Assembly (NCBI RefSeq): GCF_051414035.1 | Contig: NZ_JBLKNW010000002.1 | Span: 620,001-684,000, forward strand | From: Halosimplex amylolyticum | GTDB lineage: Archaea > Halobacteriota > Halobacteria > Halobacteriales > Haloarculaceae | Direction of reading: 5' to 3' | Length of the DNA: 64,000 nucleotides | Shown here: one piece after another, positions 26,796-34,795 of the stretch | How positions within the stretch are numbered: the stretch's first letter is position 1 | How the letters are laid out: every line of letters starts with the position of its first letter | The notes under the pieces: model-generated | Told to the model about the DNA's origin: nothing | The model's input: the letters and a program-made list of their open reading frames with translations, nothing else | Databases searched by the model: none | Translations under genes and position numbers: made by a program

Positions 26796-28677
26796 CCCGT
26801 ACGCGCTCCGGTCCGTCGCCGTCGAGGGGGTGCGTCACGACGACGGCCCGCGGACCCGGCGTGGCTCCCACGCGGCACCGTGGAACCAACCGGTATCGGG
26901 GACGCGTCTCTCGAACGTCCCCGCTCCGTCCTTCTCTGGCGCTGTGGGCCGCCCGTCGTGGATGGGAACGCAGCGCCACTCCGTGGCCGACACCCTCACG
27001 CCGGGACGAGTGCACAACCGGTCGAGACGGGAGACGCTGCCGACCGCATGGAACGCAGTCACGCCAGCGACGGGCGACAGGTCGTCCTCGACGAGCGACC
27101 CAGACCGCGACGTGTCGGAACTCGACGCCGTCGGCGACAACGACCACGACGTCCACGACGTCCACGACATGCAGGAGGACAGTGAGGAATCCGACGACGG
27201 TCACGACGTCCACGACGTTCACGACGTTCACGACATCCAGGACGACGACGAGGACGGTGACAGCGACGATGACGACGATAGCGACGATGACGACAGCAAC
27301 GAAGGCAGTGACGAAGGCAGCGAGGACGACGACGACGTCCACTCGGACAGCGGTGAAGGCGACGACAGCGACGATGACGACGACAGCGACGATGACGACG
27401 ACAGCGACGACGAGGGCGGCACGGACGGCGGCGGTGACGGTAGCGAGAGCGACGACGAAAGCGAGAGCGACGACGAAAGCGAGAGCGGCGACGCCGCTGA
27501 CGACAGCGACGGTGACGACGGCGTCTACGAGTACGCTGGCGGGGGACTGGACGCCGCCCGGTTCGGGGCCCCGTCCGACCGGCCGGGACGCACCGGCCAG
27601 TTCGGGACGCCCGATGTCACGCTGGGCGTGATCGGGTGTGGTGAGACCGCAGAGACGTCGCACCTCCCCCATCTCTCGTCGCTCCCGGACACGACTATCA
27701 CGGCGGTCACCGCCCTCTCACGCGAACGTGTCGACCACATCGGCGATCGGTACGGGATCGCTCACCGGTATCGACGGGGTGCGACGCTGATCGCGGAACA
27801 CCGGGCCGACCTCGACGGCGTCGTGATCTGTACCCCACCGCACACGCACGCGGATCTGGCGACCCAGGCGCTGGACGCTGGACTGGCGACGTTCGTGGAG
27901 GCGCCGCTGGCTCTCAGACCCGACGACGCGTCGAACCTCCTCACGCTGGTGGACCAATCCACGGTCCCGGCGATGGTCGGATATCCGAGACGGTACGGCC
28001 CAGCGTACCGGCAGTTCGAGTCGGCGCTCGAACGGAGGGCACCTGTCCGCTACGTCGATGCGTACGACGTGACTCCCGTCGATCCACGAACCGCACGATC
28101 CGTTTCCGACCCAGCTTCAGGGACCGTTCCGGAGGCGGTCGCTGCCGATGCCGACCAGATCCGGACCAGGCAGGCGAAAGAGGCGCTCGAGACCGACACG
28201 GACTGGATCGCGGACGAGTACCTGTCCCACCTGGAACGGCTCTGCCACGACGTGAACGTGCTCAGAGGTCTCTATGGCGACGTGACCGAGATCCCGTACG
28301 TCTCCCTCGACGGTCCCGGGGAGTTCTTGACGGCGGACCTCGGCTACGAGGGAGGCACCGAGTGTCACCTCACGTCGGGTCGGAGAGACGGGGAGTGGTC
28401 CGAGGAGTACGTCCGCGTGGACACGGCCGACAGCGTCGTTCGCCTCGATTGCTCGGATCCGTACCGGAACCACTCGCCGTCCACGGTGACGATCAAAGCG
28501 GGGACGGACGAGGTCGTGACGCGCAGGCACGTTCCAGCGAGTGAACGACCGGTCGAACGGGCGCTCGGGTCGTTCCTCGAAGCGATCCGGACCGGGAAAC
28601 CGACCCAGACCCCCTTCGTCGACGCGGCGAAGGACGTGGCGCTGATCGCGGAACTGGTCGAACGGGGGACGCCATGA
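26788..28677 (+). CDS. Acidic-repeat protein fused to Gfo/Idh/MocA-like Rossmann oxidoreductase domain
   Basis: 629 residues. The first 110 are polar and unrecognised. Residues about 115-255 are extremely acidic, starting with repeated VHDVHD/VHDIQD units and passing into Asp/Ser/Glu runs, perhaps a metal-binding or solvating linker. From about 275 there is a Gfo/Idh/MocA dinucleotide-binding domain (LGVIGCGETAETSHLPHLSS; VVICTPPHTHADLATQALDA). The EKP motif that normally carries the catalytic lysine reads EAP (VEAPLAL, about residue 370), so dehydrogenase activity is doubtful. The C-terminal alpha/beta domain is of the MocA type. The start overlaps the zinc-hook gene (ATGAGTGA). Confidence 0.75.
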   Translation: MSDPYALRSVAVEGVRHDDGPRTRRGSHAAPWNQPVSGTRLSNVPAPSFSGAVGRPSWMGTQRHSVADTLTPGRVHNRSRRETLPTAWNAVTPATGDRSSSTSDPDRDVSELDAVGDNDHDVHDVHDMQEDSEESDDGHDVHDVHDVHDIQDDDEDGDSDDDDDSDDDDSNEGSDEGSEDDDDVHSDSGEGDDSDDDDDSDDDDDSDDEGGTDGGGDGSESDDESESDDESESGDAADDSDGDDGVYEYAGGGLDAARFGAPSDRPGRTGQFGTPDVTLGVIGCGETAETSHLPHLSSLPDTTITAVTALSRERVDHIGDRYGIAHRYRRGATLIAEHRADLDGVVICTPPHTHADLATQALDAGLATFVEAPLALRPDDASNLLTLVDQSTVPAMVGYPRRYGPAYRQFESALERRAPVRYVDAYDVTPVDPRTARSVSDPASGTVPEAVAADADQIRTRQAKEALETDTDWIADEYLSHLERLCHDVNVLRGLYGDVTEIPYVSLDGPGEFLTADLGYEGGTECHLTSGRRDGEWSEEYVRVDTADSVVRLDCSDPYRNHSPSTVTIKAGTDEVVTRRHVPASERPVERALGSFLEAIRTGKPTQTPFVDAAKDVALIAELVERGTP

Positions 28678-28781
28678 ACCGACGCGTCCCACTGACTGCT
28701 CGCACCCCCTTCCCCTTCCGGGTCGCATCGACGTCACGCACAGCCAGTACTGGCGGCCTGCGACGGACGGTGACCGAGTGA
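28674..28781 (+). CDS. 35-residue mini-ORF linking two genes by double four-base overlaps
   Basis: ATG overlaps the upstream TGA (ATGA, 28674-28677) and its own TGA overlaps the GTG start of the next gene (GTGA, 28778-28781). The peptide begins MNRRVPLTARTPFPF, is basic and unlike normal haloarchaeal proteins. It may be a short peptide or simply a translation bridge that lets ribosomes reach the channel gene. Evidence is positional only. Confidence 0.35.
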   Translation: MNRRVPLTARTPFPFRVASTSRTASTGGLRRTVTE

Positions 28782-30964
28782 CCGACGCGGTCACGGACGG
28801 TTCGTGCGCATACGTCCACACGGATATTTCGACGTCCTCGCTGGAAGAGCCCTGGCACTGTCCGCACGACGCCGTGGAGGGGCGAGAGGAGTGTGTGTTT
28901 CACCACTCGGCCGCCGAGCGGGAGGAGGTCGGGCTCTCGGAGCGTGACGTAGAGCGGCGGTTCACGGCGGCGCTCGACAGCGGCGACCCCGACCGACGGG
29001 CGTTCGTCGGTGCGACGCTCCCGGGCCTCGACTTCGACCACATCGACTTCGACCACGACGACCAGCACCTGCTCGATCTGCGCCACACGCGCATCCGCGG
29101 CGACTTCGTGGCGAGTTACGCCAGGTTCGAGGAGGCCGTCGACCTGCGAGACGCGAGACTCGGTGCGTTTCGAGCCGACGCCGGGAGTTTCAGCGACGGC
29201 CTGCTCTGTCGACGAGCGACGTTCGAAGGGGAGGTCGACTGTTACGGCGGGACGTTCACCGGCGACGACGTGGTGTTCACCGGCGCGACGTTCGAAGCCG
29301 CCGTCAGGTTCGACCAGGCAACCTTCGCCGACGCAGCCGCCTTCGACGACGTGACGTTCGCCGACGAGGCGACCTTCCTCGGGACGGAGTTCCACGGTCG
29401 GTCGATCGACATCGACGACTACACCACCTTCGAGGGGGCCACGTTCGAGGACCTCGCCCGGTTCGACTACACGCAGTTCGAGGCCACCAGCTTCGAGGAG
29501 ACGCTGTTTACCGATGGCGCTCACTTCGAGGAAGCGACGACGACCGCGCCGGTCAGGTTCGACCGGGCGACCTTCGAATCGGCGGCCGACTTCGACGGGT
29601 CGACGTTCGAGGACGACGTCTCCTTCTCGGAGGCCACGTTCGACGGCGAGACGCTGTTCCGCGGCGTCACGTTCGACGGAGGCGGGACGATGCTGCACGA
29701 GGACGCCGACTTCTCCGGGGTTCACTTCGGGCGACCGGTCAGTTTCGAGTCGGGGCAGGTCGGCGTCGCGACCTTCGAGGAAGTTACGTTCGACGCCGAT
29801 GCGTGCTTCCGTGACGTCACGTTTCGGGAGAACGTGCGGTTCGACGCCGCGGAGTTCGCCGGTGAGGCCCGCTTCGACGAGGCCACGTTCGACGCCCGGG
29901 CGGCCTTCGAGGGCGTGACCTTCGCGGCGGTGGCGAGCTACCCCGGTGTCGAGTTCGGCGGGTCCACCGATCACGACAGCGCCAGCGTGACATTCGACGA
30001 GGTGGTCTTCGGCGGTGACGCGAACTTCCACCACGTCTCGTGTACCGCTGCGAGCTTCTGTGACGTCCGGTTCGAGGGAGACGCGTGCTTCATCGAAAGC
30101 GAGTTCCTGAAACACATCGAGATGAAGGTCGGTCGGATCGGGGTCGATACCGTCGTGGACTTCACCGAGGCCCACCTCGCGGCCGGAGCGGTCGTCCAGC
30201 CAGAACACAGCTGGGTCAGGTACGACCTGACGAAAGCGACGATCGGCGATATCGTCTTCCGGGTCGAGGGCACCGAGGACCGAGACCTGTTCAGGTACCT
30301 CCGCTTTTGCGAGACCAAGTTCGAGGGCTTCGACTTCATGGCACACGCCCACTATCTCACCCGGTCGGACTGGCGGCTCCACGACTTCGACGACGACGGG
30401 CTCGACCACGAGTACGCCGTCGAGACGACGCCCCAGGCGATCGAGAAGACCTACCAGCGGGCCAAGATCAGCGCCTCTGAGATGGGGAACGTCGAAGCCT
30501 CGGGGAAGTTCCGGTTCAAGCGCCAGCAGTACGCCCGCAAGAGCTACCAGGACATCGCGTCCGACCCCGAAGAGTCCGTGTCGACGCGGATTCGAAACGG
30601 CCAGCGTGTCGGCGAGAACCTCTTTCTCGGGCTCACCTGCGGCCACGGGATGCGGCTGTACAGGATCGCCGCGATGTTCGCGTTCTTCCCGATCGCCCCG
30701 GCGCTCCTGTACACGTTCGGCGGGCCAGCCTTCCGGACCGAGGCGGGTCAGATCCACTCCGTCGCCGAGCTGGTGACGGTGGGCGGGATCGAGACGTTCC
30801 TGTCTATCGTCTATTTCAGCTACATCACCTTCCTCACGATCGGGTACGGCGACATCGTCGCCCAGGGGCGACTGGGACTCGTGCTGGTCAGCGTCGAGGC
30901 GTACGCCAGCGTGGTCCTGGGCGGGCTGTTCATCTACGTCCTCGTCAAGCGAAGCGAACTCTAG
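28778..30964 (+). CDS. Zinc-knuckle, pentapeptide-repeat and K+ channel fusion protein
   Basis: 728 residues from a GTG start. The N-terminus has a Cys/His cluster (C10, H14, C28-P-H30, C39, H42, H43) likely to bind zinc. Residues about 85-470 are pentapeptide repeats of the A(D/T)F-x-x type (ATFEGEV, ATFADEA, ATFDGET), which form a right-handed quadrilateral beta-helix. A charged helical linker is followed by a two-helix pore: one helix near 625-645, then selectivity filter TIGYGD (about 687-692) and a last helix ending LVKRSEL. Thus a probable K+ channel with a large repeat domain outside the pore. Cytoplasmic regulation of the pore is inferred, not shown. Confidence 0.85.
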   Translation: MTDAVTDGSCAYVHTDISTSSLEEPWHCPHDAVEGREECVFHHSAAEREEVGLSERDVERRFTAALDSGDPDRRAFVGATLPGLDFDHIDFDHDDQHLLDLRHTRIRGDFVASYARFEEAVDLRDARLGAFRADAGSFSDGLLCRRATFEGEVDCYGGTFTGDDVVFTGATFEAAVRFDQATFADAAAFDDVTFADEATFLGTEFHGRSIDIDDYTTFEGATFEDLARFDYTQFEATSFEETLFTDGAHFEEATTTAPVRFDRATFESAADFDGSTFEDDVSFSEATFDGETLFRGVTFDGGGTMLHEDADFSGVHFGRPVSFESGQVGVATFEEVTFDADACFRDVTFRENVRFDAAEFAGEARFDEATFDARAAFEGVTFAAVASYPGVEFGGSTDHDSASVTFDEVVFGGDANFHHVSCTAASFCDVRFEGDACFIESEFLKHIEMKVGRIGVDTVVDFTEAHLAAGAVVQPEHSWVRYDLTKATIGDIVFRVEGTEDRDLFRYLRFCETKFEGFDFMAHAHYLTRSDWRLHDFDDDGLDHEYAVETTPQAIEKTYQRAKISASEMGNVEASGKFRFKRQQYARKSYQDIASDPEESVSTRIRNGQRVGENLFLGLTCGHGMRLYRIAAMFAFFPIAPALLYTFGGPAFRTEAGQIHSVAELVTVGGIETFLSIVYFSYITFLTIGYGDIVAQGRLGLVLVSVEAYASVVLGGLFIYVLVKRSEL

Positions 30965-31173
30965 ACACAGCTTGCAGGCCTGTGTCGGTGTCCCGTACTT
31001 TTTCACTCGCAGGACGTGTTCGGTCAGAGACAGCGTTCGATGCCGACGGCAACGGCGAGCGTCTACACGGGCAGATCGACAATACTCCGCGTACGGTACT
31101 GTCACGACGACGAAAATACGATTCGCTGCGAAGCTAAACTGTTCGGCGAGTGATTCTCGATTCCGGGGAGAAG

Positions 31174-31259
31174 AGCCGACGCCGGGATTCGAACCCGGGT
31201 ATCCGTCCAGGGAGCACTTTTCTTTTGTTGTGCGCCTTCACCTTACTAGACACGCCGGC
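31174..31259 (-). tRNA. Degenerate type-II tRNA-like sequence (pseudo-tRNA?)
   Basis: On the minus strand a 7-bp acceptor pairing (GCCGGCG with CGTCGGC, one G-U) encloses a perfect T-arm (CCGGG-TTCGAAT-CCCGG) and a D-arm-like GTC...GGC stretch with a long variable region, as in Leu/Ser tRNAs. The anticodon arm is abnormal: only GCAC/GTGC pairs, around a 12-nt A-rich loop, so no anticodon can be assigned. It may be a decayed tRNA, a tRNA with altered arm, or an integration-site remnant. Confidence 0.45.
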
Positions 31260-31455
31260 TCGCGGCGGAACTGTATTCTGGCCGCCCTGGTTCGGCTTCT
31301 CAGGTTGCCGCCATCTTGTAATCGTGGCCGCTCTATCATAAACCACGTGCTACCTCGATTCGGCGAGAGAATCCCGCTGCACGAACCGTCCGGAGAAACC
31401 CCTATCTGACGGCCTGCCTGGGTACTTCAGGTTCTCTGGAGAACGCAGATCTGGT

Positions 31456-32520
31456 GTGTTACGAGAACTCGATGGAAATCCGCTTTCGTCCGCTCTCCCC
31501 GGCGAGACAGTGCACTCGATCCGCAGACGGGGACTACAGGCACTGGGATCGACGCGGCCGACGCGAGCGGCGCTTCGGTACCGCTACCAGCATCGCGACC
31601 CCGCGCTCGCGGTCGATCGGTTCGACGCGACGTTCCCGAGCCCAGTGGGCATCGCGGCGGGCTTCGACAAGAACGCGGTGGCGATCCACGGGCTCGCTGC
31701 CCTGGGGTTCGGGTCGGTCGAGATCGGGACCGTTACACCGGACCCCCAGAACGGCAACCCGCGGCCGCGATTCTACCGGCTCCCGGCGGACAGGGGGGTG
31801 ATCAACCGCGTTGGGATCAGCAGTCAGGGCGCAGACCGCGTGCGGGAACGCCTCGACGCGCACGGTACGCCCGACGTTCCGATCGGTCTCAACGTCGGGA
31901 AGATGAACCCGTCAGGCGAAGCCGAGGCGCTCGTGGACTACCGTCGCGTGGTCGACCGCCTCTCCCCGTACGCCGACTACGTCGTGGTCAACGTCTCCTG
32001 TCCGAACACGGCCGAGGAGTTCGACCAGCAATCTCCGGAGCACCTGCGGGGGATCTTCGAGACGCTCGAAGCCGAGGACGACGAGACGACGCCGGTCCTC
32101 GTGAAGGTCGACCCGGACACGACCGAAGATGCGCTCCGCGAGGTCGTCGACGTCGGCGAGGAGTGTGGACTGGACGGCATCATCGCGACGAACACGGCCA
32201 GCGAGCGGCCTGATCTCGCGTCACCGCGGCGGTACGAGTGGGGCGGACTGAGCGGGAAACCGATCGAGGACCGGTCGACGGACGTCGTCCGGACGCTCGC
32301 CGAGTACACCGACCTGCCGATAATCGGTGTCGGCGGCGTCGACTCGGCGATCAGTGCGTACGCGAAGATCAGGGCGGGCGCGTCGCTCGTCCAGCTCTAC
32401 ACCGGGTTTCTCTACGAAGGCCCCGTTATCTCCCGCCAGATCAACAGGGGACTGGTCACGTTGCTCGAACGCGACGGCTTCGAGACGGTCGAGGACGCGA
32501 TCGGCGCGGACCTCGAGTGA
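31456..32520 (+). CDS. pyrD: Dihydroorotate dehydrogenase-like protein (class 2 type), divergent
   Basis: 354 residues from a GTG start. The FMN barrel is recognisable throughout: PVGIAAGFDKNA, GFGSVEIGTVTP, GLNVGKMNPSGE, YVVVNVSCPNTAEEFDQ, GIIATNTASER, GGLSGKPIEDRSTD and GVGGVDSA. In pyrimidine synthesis this enzyme oxidises dihydroorotate to orotate. One segment usually NRMGFNGQG in haloarchaeal copies (from memory) reads NRVGISSQG here. This may therefore be a second, diverged copy rather than the main pyrD. It stands alone, next to the tRNA-like sequence, with no pyrimidine genes nearby. Confidence 0.85.
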   Translation: MLRELDGNPLSSALPGETVHSIRRRGLQALGSTRPTRAALRYRYQHRDPALAVDRFDATFPSPVGIAAGFDKNAVAIHGLAALGFGSVEIGTVTPDPQNGNPRPRFYRLPADRGVINRVGISSQGADRVRERLDAHGTPDVPIGLNVGKMNPSGEAEALVDYRRVVDRLSPYADYVVVNVSCPNTAEEFDQQSPEHLRGIFETLEAEDDETTPVLVKVDPDTTEDALREVVDVGEECGLDGIIATNTASERPDLASPRRYEWGGLSGKPIEDRSTDVVRTLAEYTDLPIIGVGGVDSAISAYAKIRAGASLVQLYTGFLYEGPVISRQINRGLVTLLERDGFETVEDAIGADLE

Positions 32521-32898
32521 CCGGCTGACCAGCGAATCCCAGCGGTGTGTCACTCGACGCGAGTCCGTTCCGATGAGTATCGTCGCGGTCTTCAATTCGT
32601 CGCGGACCGTCCCGGACTACTCGGCACTGTGCAGGTGATCGAGGCAGTCGACATCGAGACAGTCGGCATCGAGCAGTCCGATCGGGGCGAACCAGTGGTT
32701 CAGGCGGTCCGCTCCATCAGTCGAGTCCGGGGCCCGGTTCGCCCCGGTCGGCGTTGGAGACACCGTTCTCGGACGACCCGCATCTGTCCTCGAGCCAGCG
32801 GCTACTCGCGTGGCTGCTTCCGGCCGGACCCGCCAGCGACTGTGCTCGCGACGTCGCCGGTATCGGAAGACGCTGTCCCGCGGGGTTTCACGTTCCCG
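32521..32898. other. Intergenic stretch, no gene seen
   Basis: About 380 bp between pyrD and the convergent GerW-like gene. Open frames here are Arg/Ser-rich and overlap the next gene antisense. No hairpin or repeat stands out. Confidence 0.4.
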
Positions 32899-33297
32899 TC
32901 ACCGGCCGATTCCGAGTTCTCTGAGGAGACGACTGAAGACGAGTCCACAGACGAGTCCCGCGATCACGAGCGCGCTCGATAGCCGCTGGTCGATCGGCCG
33001 GACGAATCTCGTCCCCGTGTCGGACACGACGAGGGCCCCCGCTGGTCGTGCCGAGAGCCCACCACCGAGTCCACCACCTTCCGTGTCGTCGTCGTCGCCG
33101 CTCGTACCGCCCCCGCCGCCGACGCCATCCGCGCCGCCCCCGCCGCCCCCGCCGCCCCCGCCGAGTCCATACTCGACCTGTGCGACCGGAACGACCGTTC
33201 GGTCGTGGTGCTCGATGGGCGTACTGTAGACCAGGTCGGAGTTCGTTCCCGATTCGATCGCTTCGCTCAGCGACTGGAATTCGTCCGCGATATTCAT
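32899..33297 (-). CDS. GerW/YtfJ-family (sporulation protein-like) small protein
   Basis: 132 residues. The N-terminal MNIADEFQSLSEAIESGTNS and DLVYSTPIEHHDRTVVPVAQVEYGLGGG match the YtfJ/GerW family. The family typically follows with a Gly-rich segment, here nine to ten glycines in a row plus an Asp-rich piece, and then GALVVSDTGTRFVRPI. A hydrophobic helix closes the protein. Archaea do not sporulate and the role is unknown. Its ATG overlaps the TGA of the amidohydrolase remnant by four bases. Confidence 0.8.
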   Translation of the reverse strand: MNIADEFQSLSEAIESGTNSDLVYSTPIEHHDRTVVPVAQVEYGLGGGGGGGGGGADGVGGGGGTSGDDDDTEGGGLGGGLSARPAGALVVSDTGTRFVRPIDQRLSSALVIAGLVCGLVFSRLLRELGIGR

Positions 33298-33539
33298 AGC
33301 GGCCCCCGGGAGGTGTCCGTCACACGTGTCGACAACTCCGGGCGGACTCCGTGGTGTGACACGTCCCGGGTCGAATCCACGTCACGGTCGACGATGTCGA
33401 CGGACTCGTTCGGTCGATCCGTCCGATCGGTTCCTCCGATAGCCGCGATAGTTCTGTCCTCGACGGCGACACCTGCGTCCGGCGTCCGACCGACGGGAGT
33501 CACGGCCGTCCAGTTTCGAACGGCGAGATCGGATGTCAT
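33294..33539 (-). pseudogene. Amidohydrolase N-terminal remnant
   Basis: The frame begins MTSDLAVRNWTAVTPVGRTP and continues DAGVAVEDRTIAAIGG, then VDIVDRDVDS. This matches the first 60 or so residues of cytosine-deaminase/SsnA/dihydroorotase-type amidohydrolases, which normally read on into a metal-binding HTH motif. Here the frame ends after 81 codons without it. The rest of the enzyme is absent. It overlaps the GerW-like start as ATGA. A truncated relic is the simplest reading; the frame is open further upstream. Confidence 0.5.
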
Positions 33540-33851
33540 CGACGTGAACGTGGACGAGCGGACGTATAGCACCGGGTGGCCGTCGAACCCGTGCACACCG
33601 ATCTCCCCGGAATTTCCACCGTTCGGGAACTTCAGGTTCGTCTGGACACACCGGCAGACCGAGTCCCGGACCGGCACCAACTGGCGACGGTCACCGGTTC
33701 GTATCGGCAGCAACGCGGCGTTGTGGTGTGCGACACCGTTCGAATGACCCTCACTCTCCGCGACGCAATTCGCTCATCGAGAAGGTGATATGAGTAGCTC
33801 CGTTCGTGCAGAGGGTGGTCTATGAGGATCGGCGTCTGATGGACAACGTAC

Positions 33852-34592
33852 ATGTCGACCACTGAACAGAGCCACACGATCGGTCTCCTGTGTAAAACGA
33901 ACAAGCCGGTGTTCACGGAGGTCGCCGAGCGCCTCCGGGACGCCGGGTATCGGGTTCGGTACTTCCACCCCCGATCGGGACTCTCACCGCGCCAGGCGGC
34001 CGATCTATCACTGATCGTGAACAAGAAGACGCTCCCGGTCGCGCTCCCGTCGCTGTGGCACGCTCGACAGGTCGGAACGCCGCTCTGGAACAACCTCCAG
34101 GCGACGATCGCGCTCAGTTCACGGCTGCTCGGGCTTCGAGCAGTCTCGGAGGCGGGGATTCTCACCCCTGACGTCACCTTCGAGAAACCCCCCGGCGAGT
34201 ACGTCGCGAAAGGGTTCAACGTCTGGGACGACGACCCCGAACTAAACGGTGAGGGGGATTTCTATCAAGAACTGATCCCGACGGAGCCGGTGGATTTCAA
34301 GTACTACGCCGTCAACGACGGCGAACAGACGCGCGTCGCGGGCAAGCGCGTCACCTCGAAGTTGTACGGGCAGAAACGACTCCTCGGCGGGATACAGACC
34401 AGACCAGCGCTCGCTTCCTCGTTACGGCAACTCGTCGAACGGTTCGACCTCCGGGGTGTCGGCGTCGATCTCGTCGAAGACGACGACGGTCAGTTTTGGG
34501 CCGTCGACGTCAACCTCGCGGCGGGATATCGGGATACCGCACTCGAATCGGCCCTCACCGCGTCGATCGTTTCGCGCCTCCCAGACGAGTGA
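33852..34592 (+). CDS. ATP-grasp-like (RimK-type) protein
   Basis: 246 residues, shorter than the usual 280-320 of RimK-type ligases. An N-terminal segment (HTIGLLCKTNKPVFTEVAERLRDAGY) resembles the pre-ATP-grasp domain. Next come YVAKGFNVWDD and FYQELIPTEPVDFKYYAV, and the C-terminal metal-binding part reads GVGVDLVEDDDGQFWAVDVNLAAGYRD. In true RimK enzymes this region ends with NxNxxP/E metal ligands; VDVNLAAGY is close. Such enzymes join carboxylates to amines using ATP. The substrate is unknown and it has no obvious operon partner. Confidence 0.7.
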   Translation: MSTTEQSHTIGLLCKTNKPVFTEVAERLRDAGYRVRYFHPRSGLSPRQAADLSLIVNKKTLPVALPSLWHARQVGTPLWNNLQATIALSSRLLGLRAVSEAGILTPDVTFEKPPGEYVAKGFNVWDDDPELNGEGDFYQELIPTEPVDFKYYAVNDGEQTRVAGKRVTSKLYGQKRLLGGIQTRPALASSLRQLVERFDLRGVGVDLVEDDDGQFWAVDVNLAAGYRDTALESALTASIVSRLPDE

Positions 34593-34795
34593 ACCGGCGC
34601 CTGCTTTCCGCTGAAATCTCGAAGCGAGCGTCCTGACGGTTTCTCCAGGCAGAGCATGTCGAGTGCCGCTGGGTCGGTTCGTCTCCGGGCGCTCGTCCAC
34701 CTCGTTCTGATACTCGTTGCACGTGCCGCTCCACGATGCGTTCGCGACAGCCGTATCAGCATCGGGGGATCCCTCGCGCTACGACGCGAGGGAAA

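Noticed and set aside
28493..31105. 870-residue open frame antisense to the pentapeptide-repeat channel gene
   Set aside because: It mirrors the repeat gene; composition follows its codon bias (Arg/Val/Gly-rich), with no domain of its own. The sense strand has clear domains.
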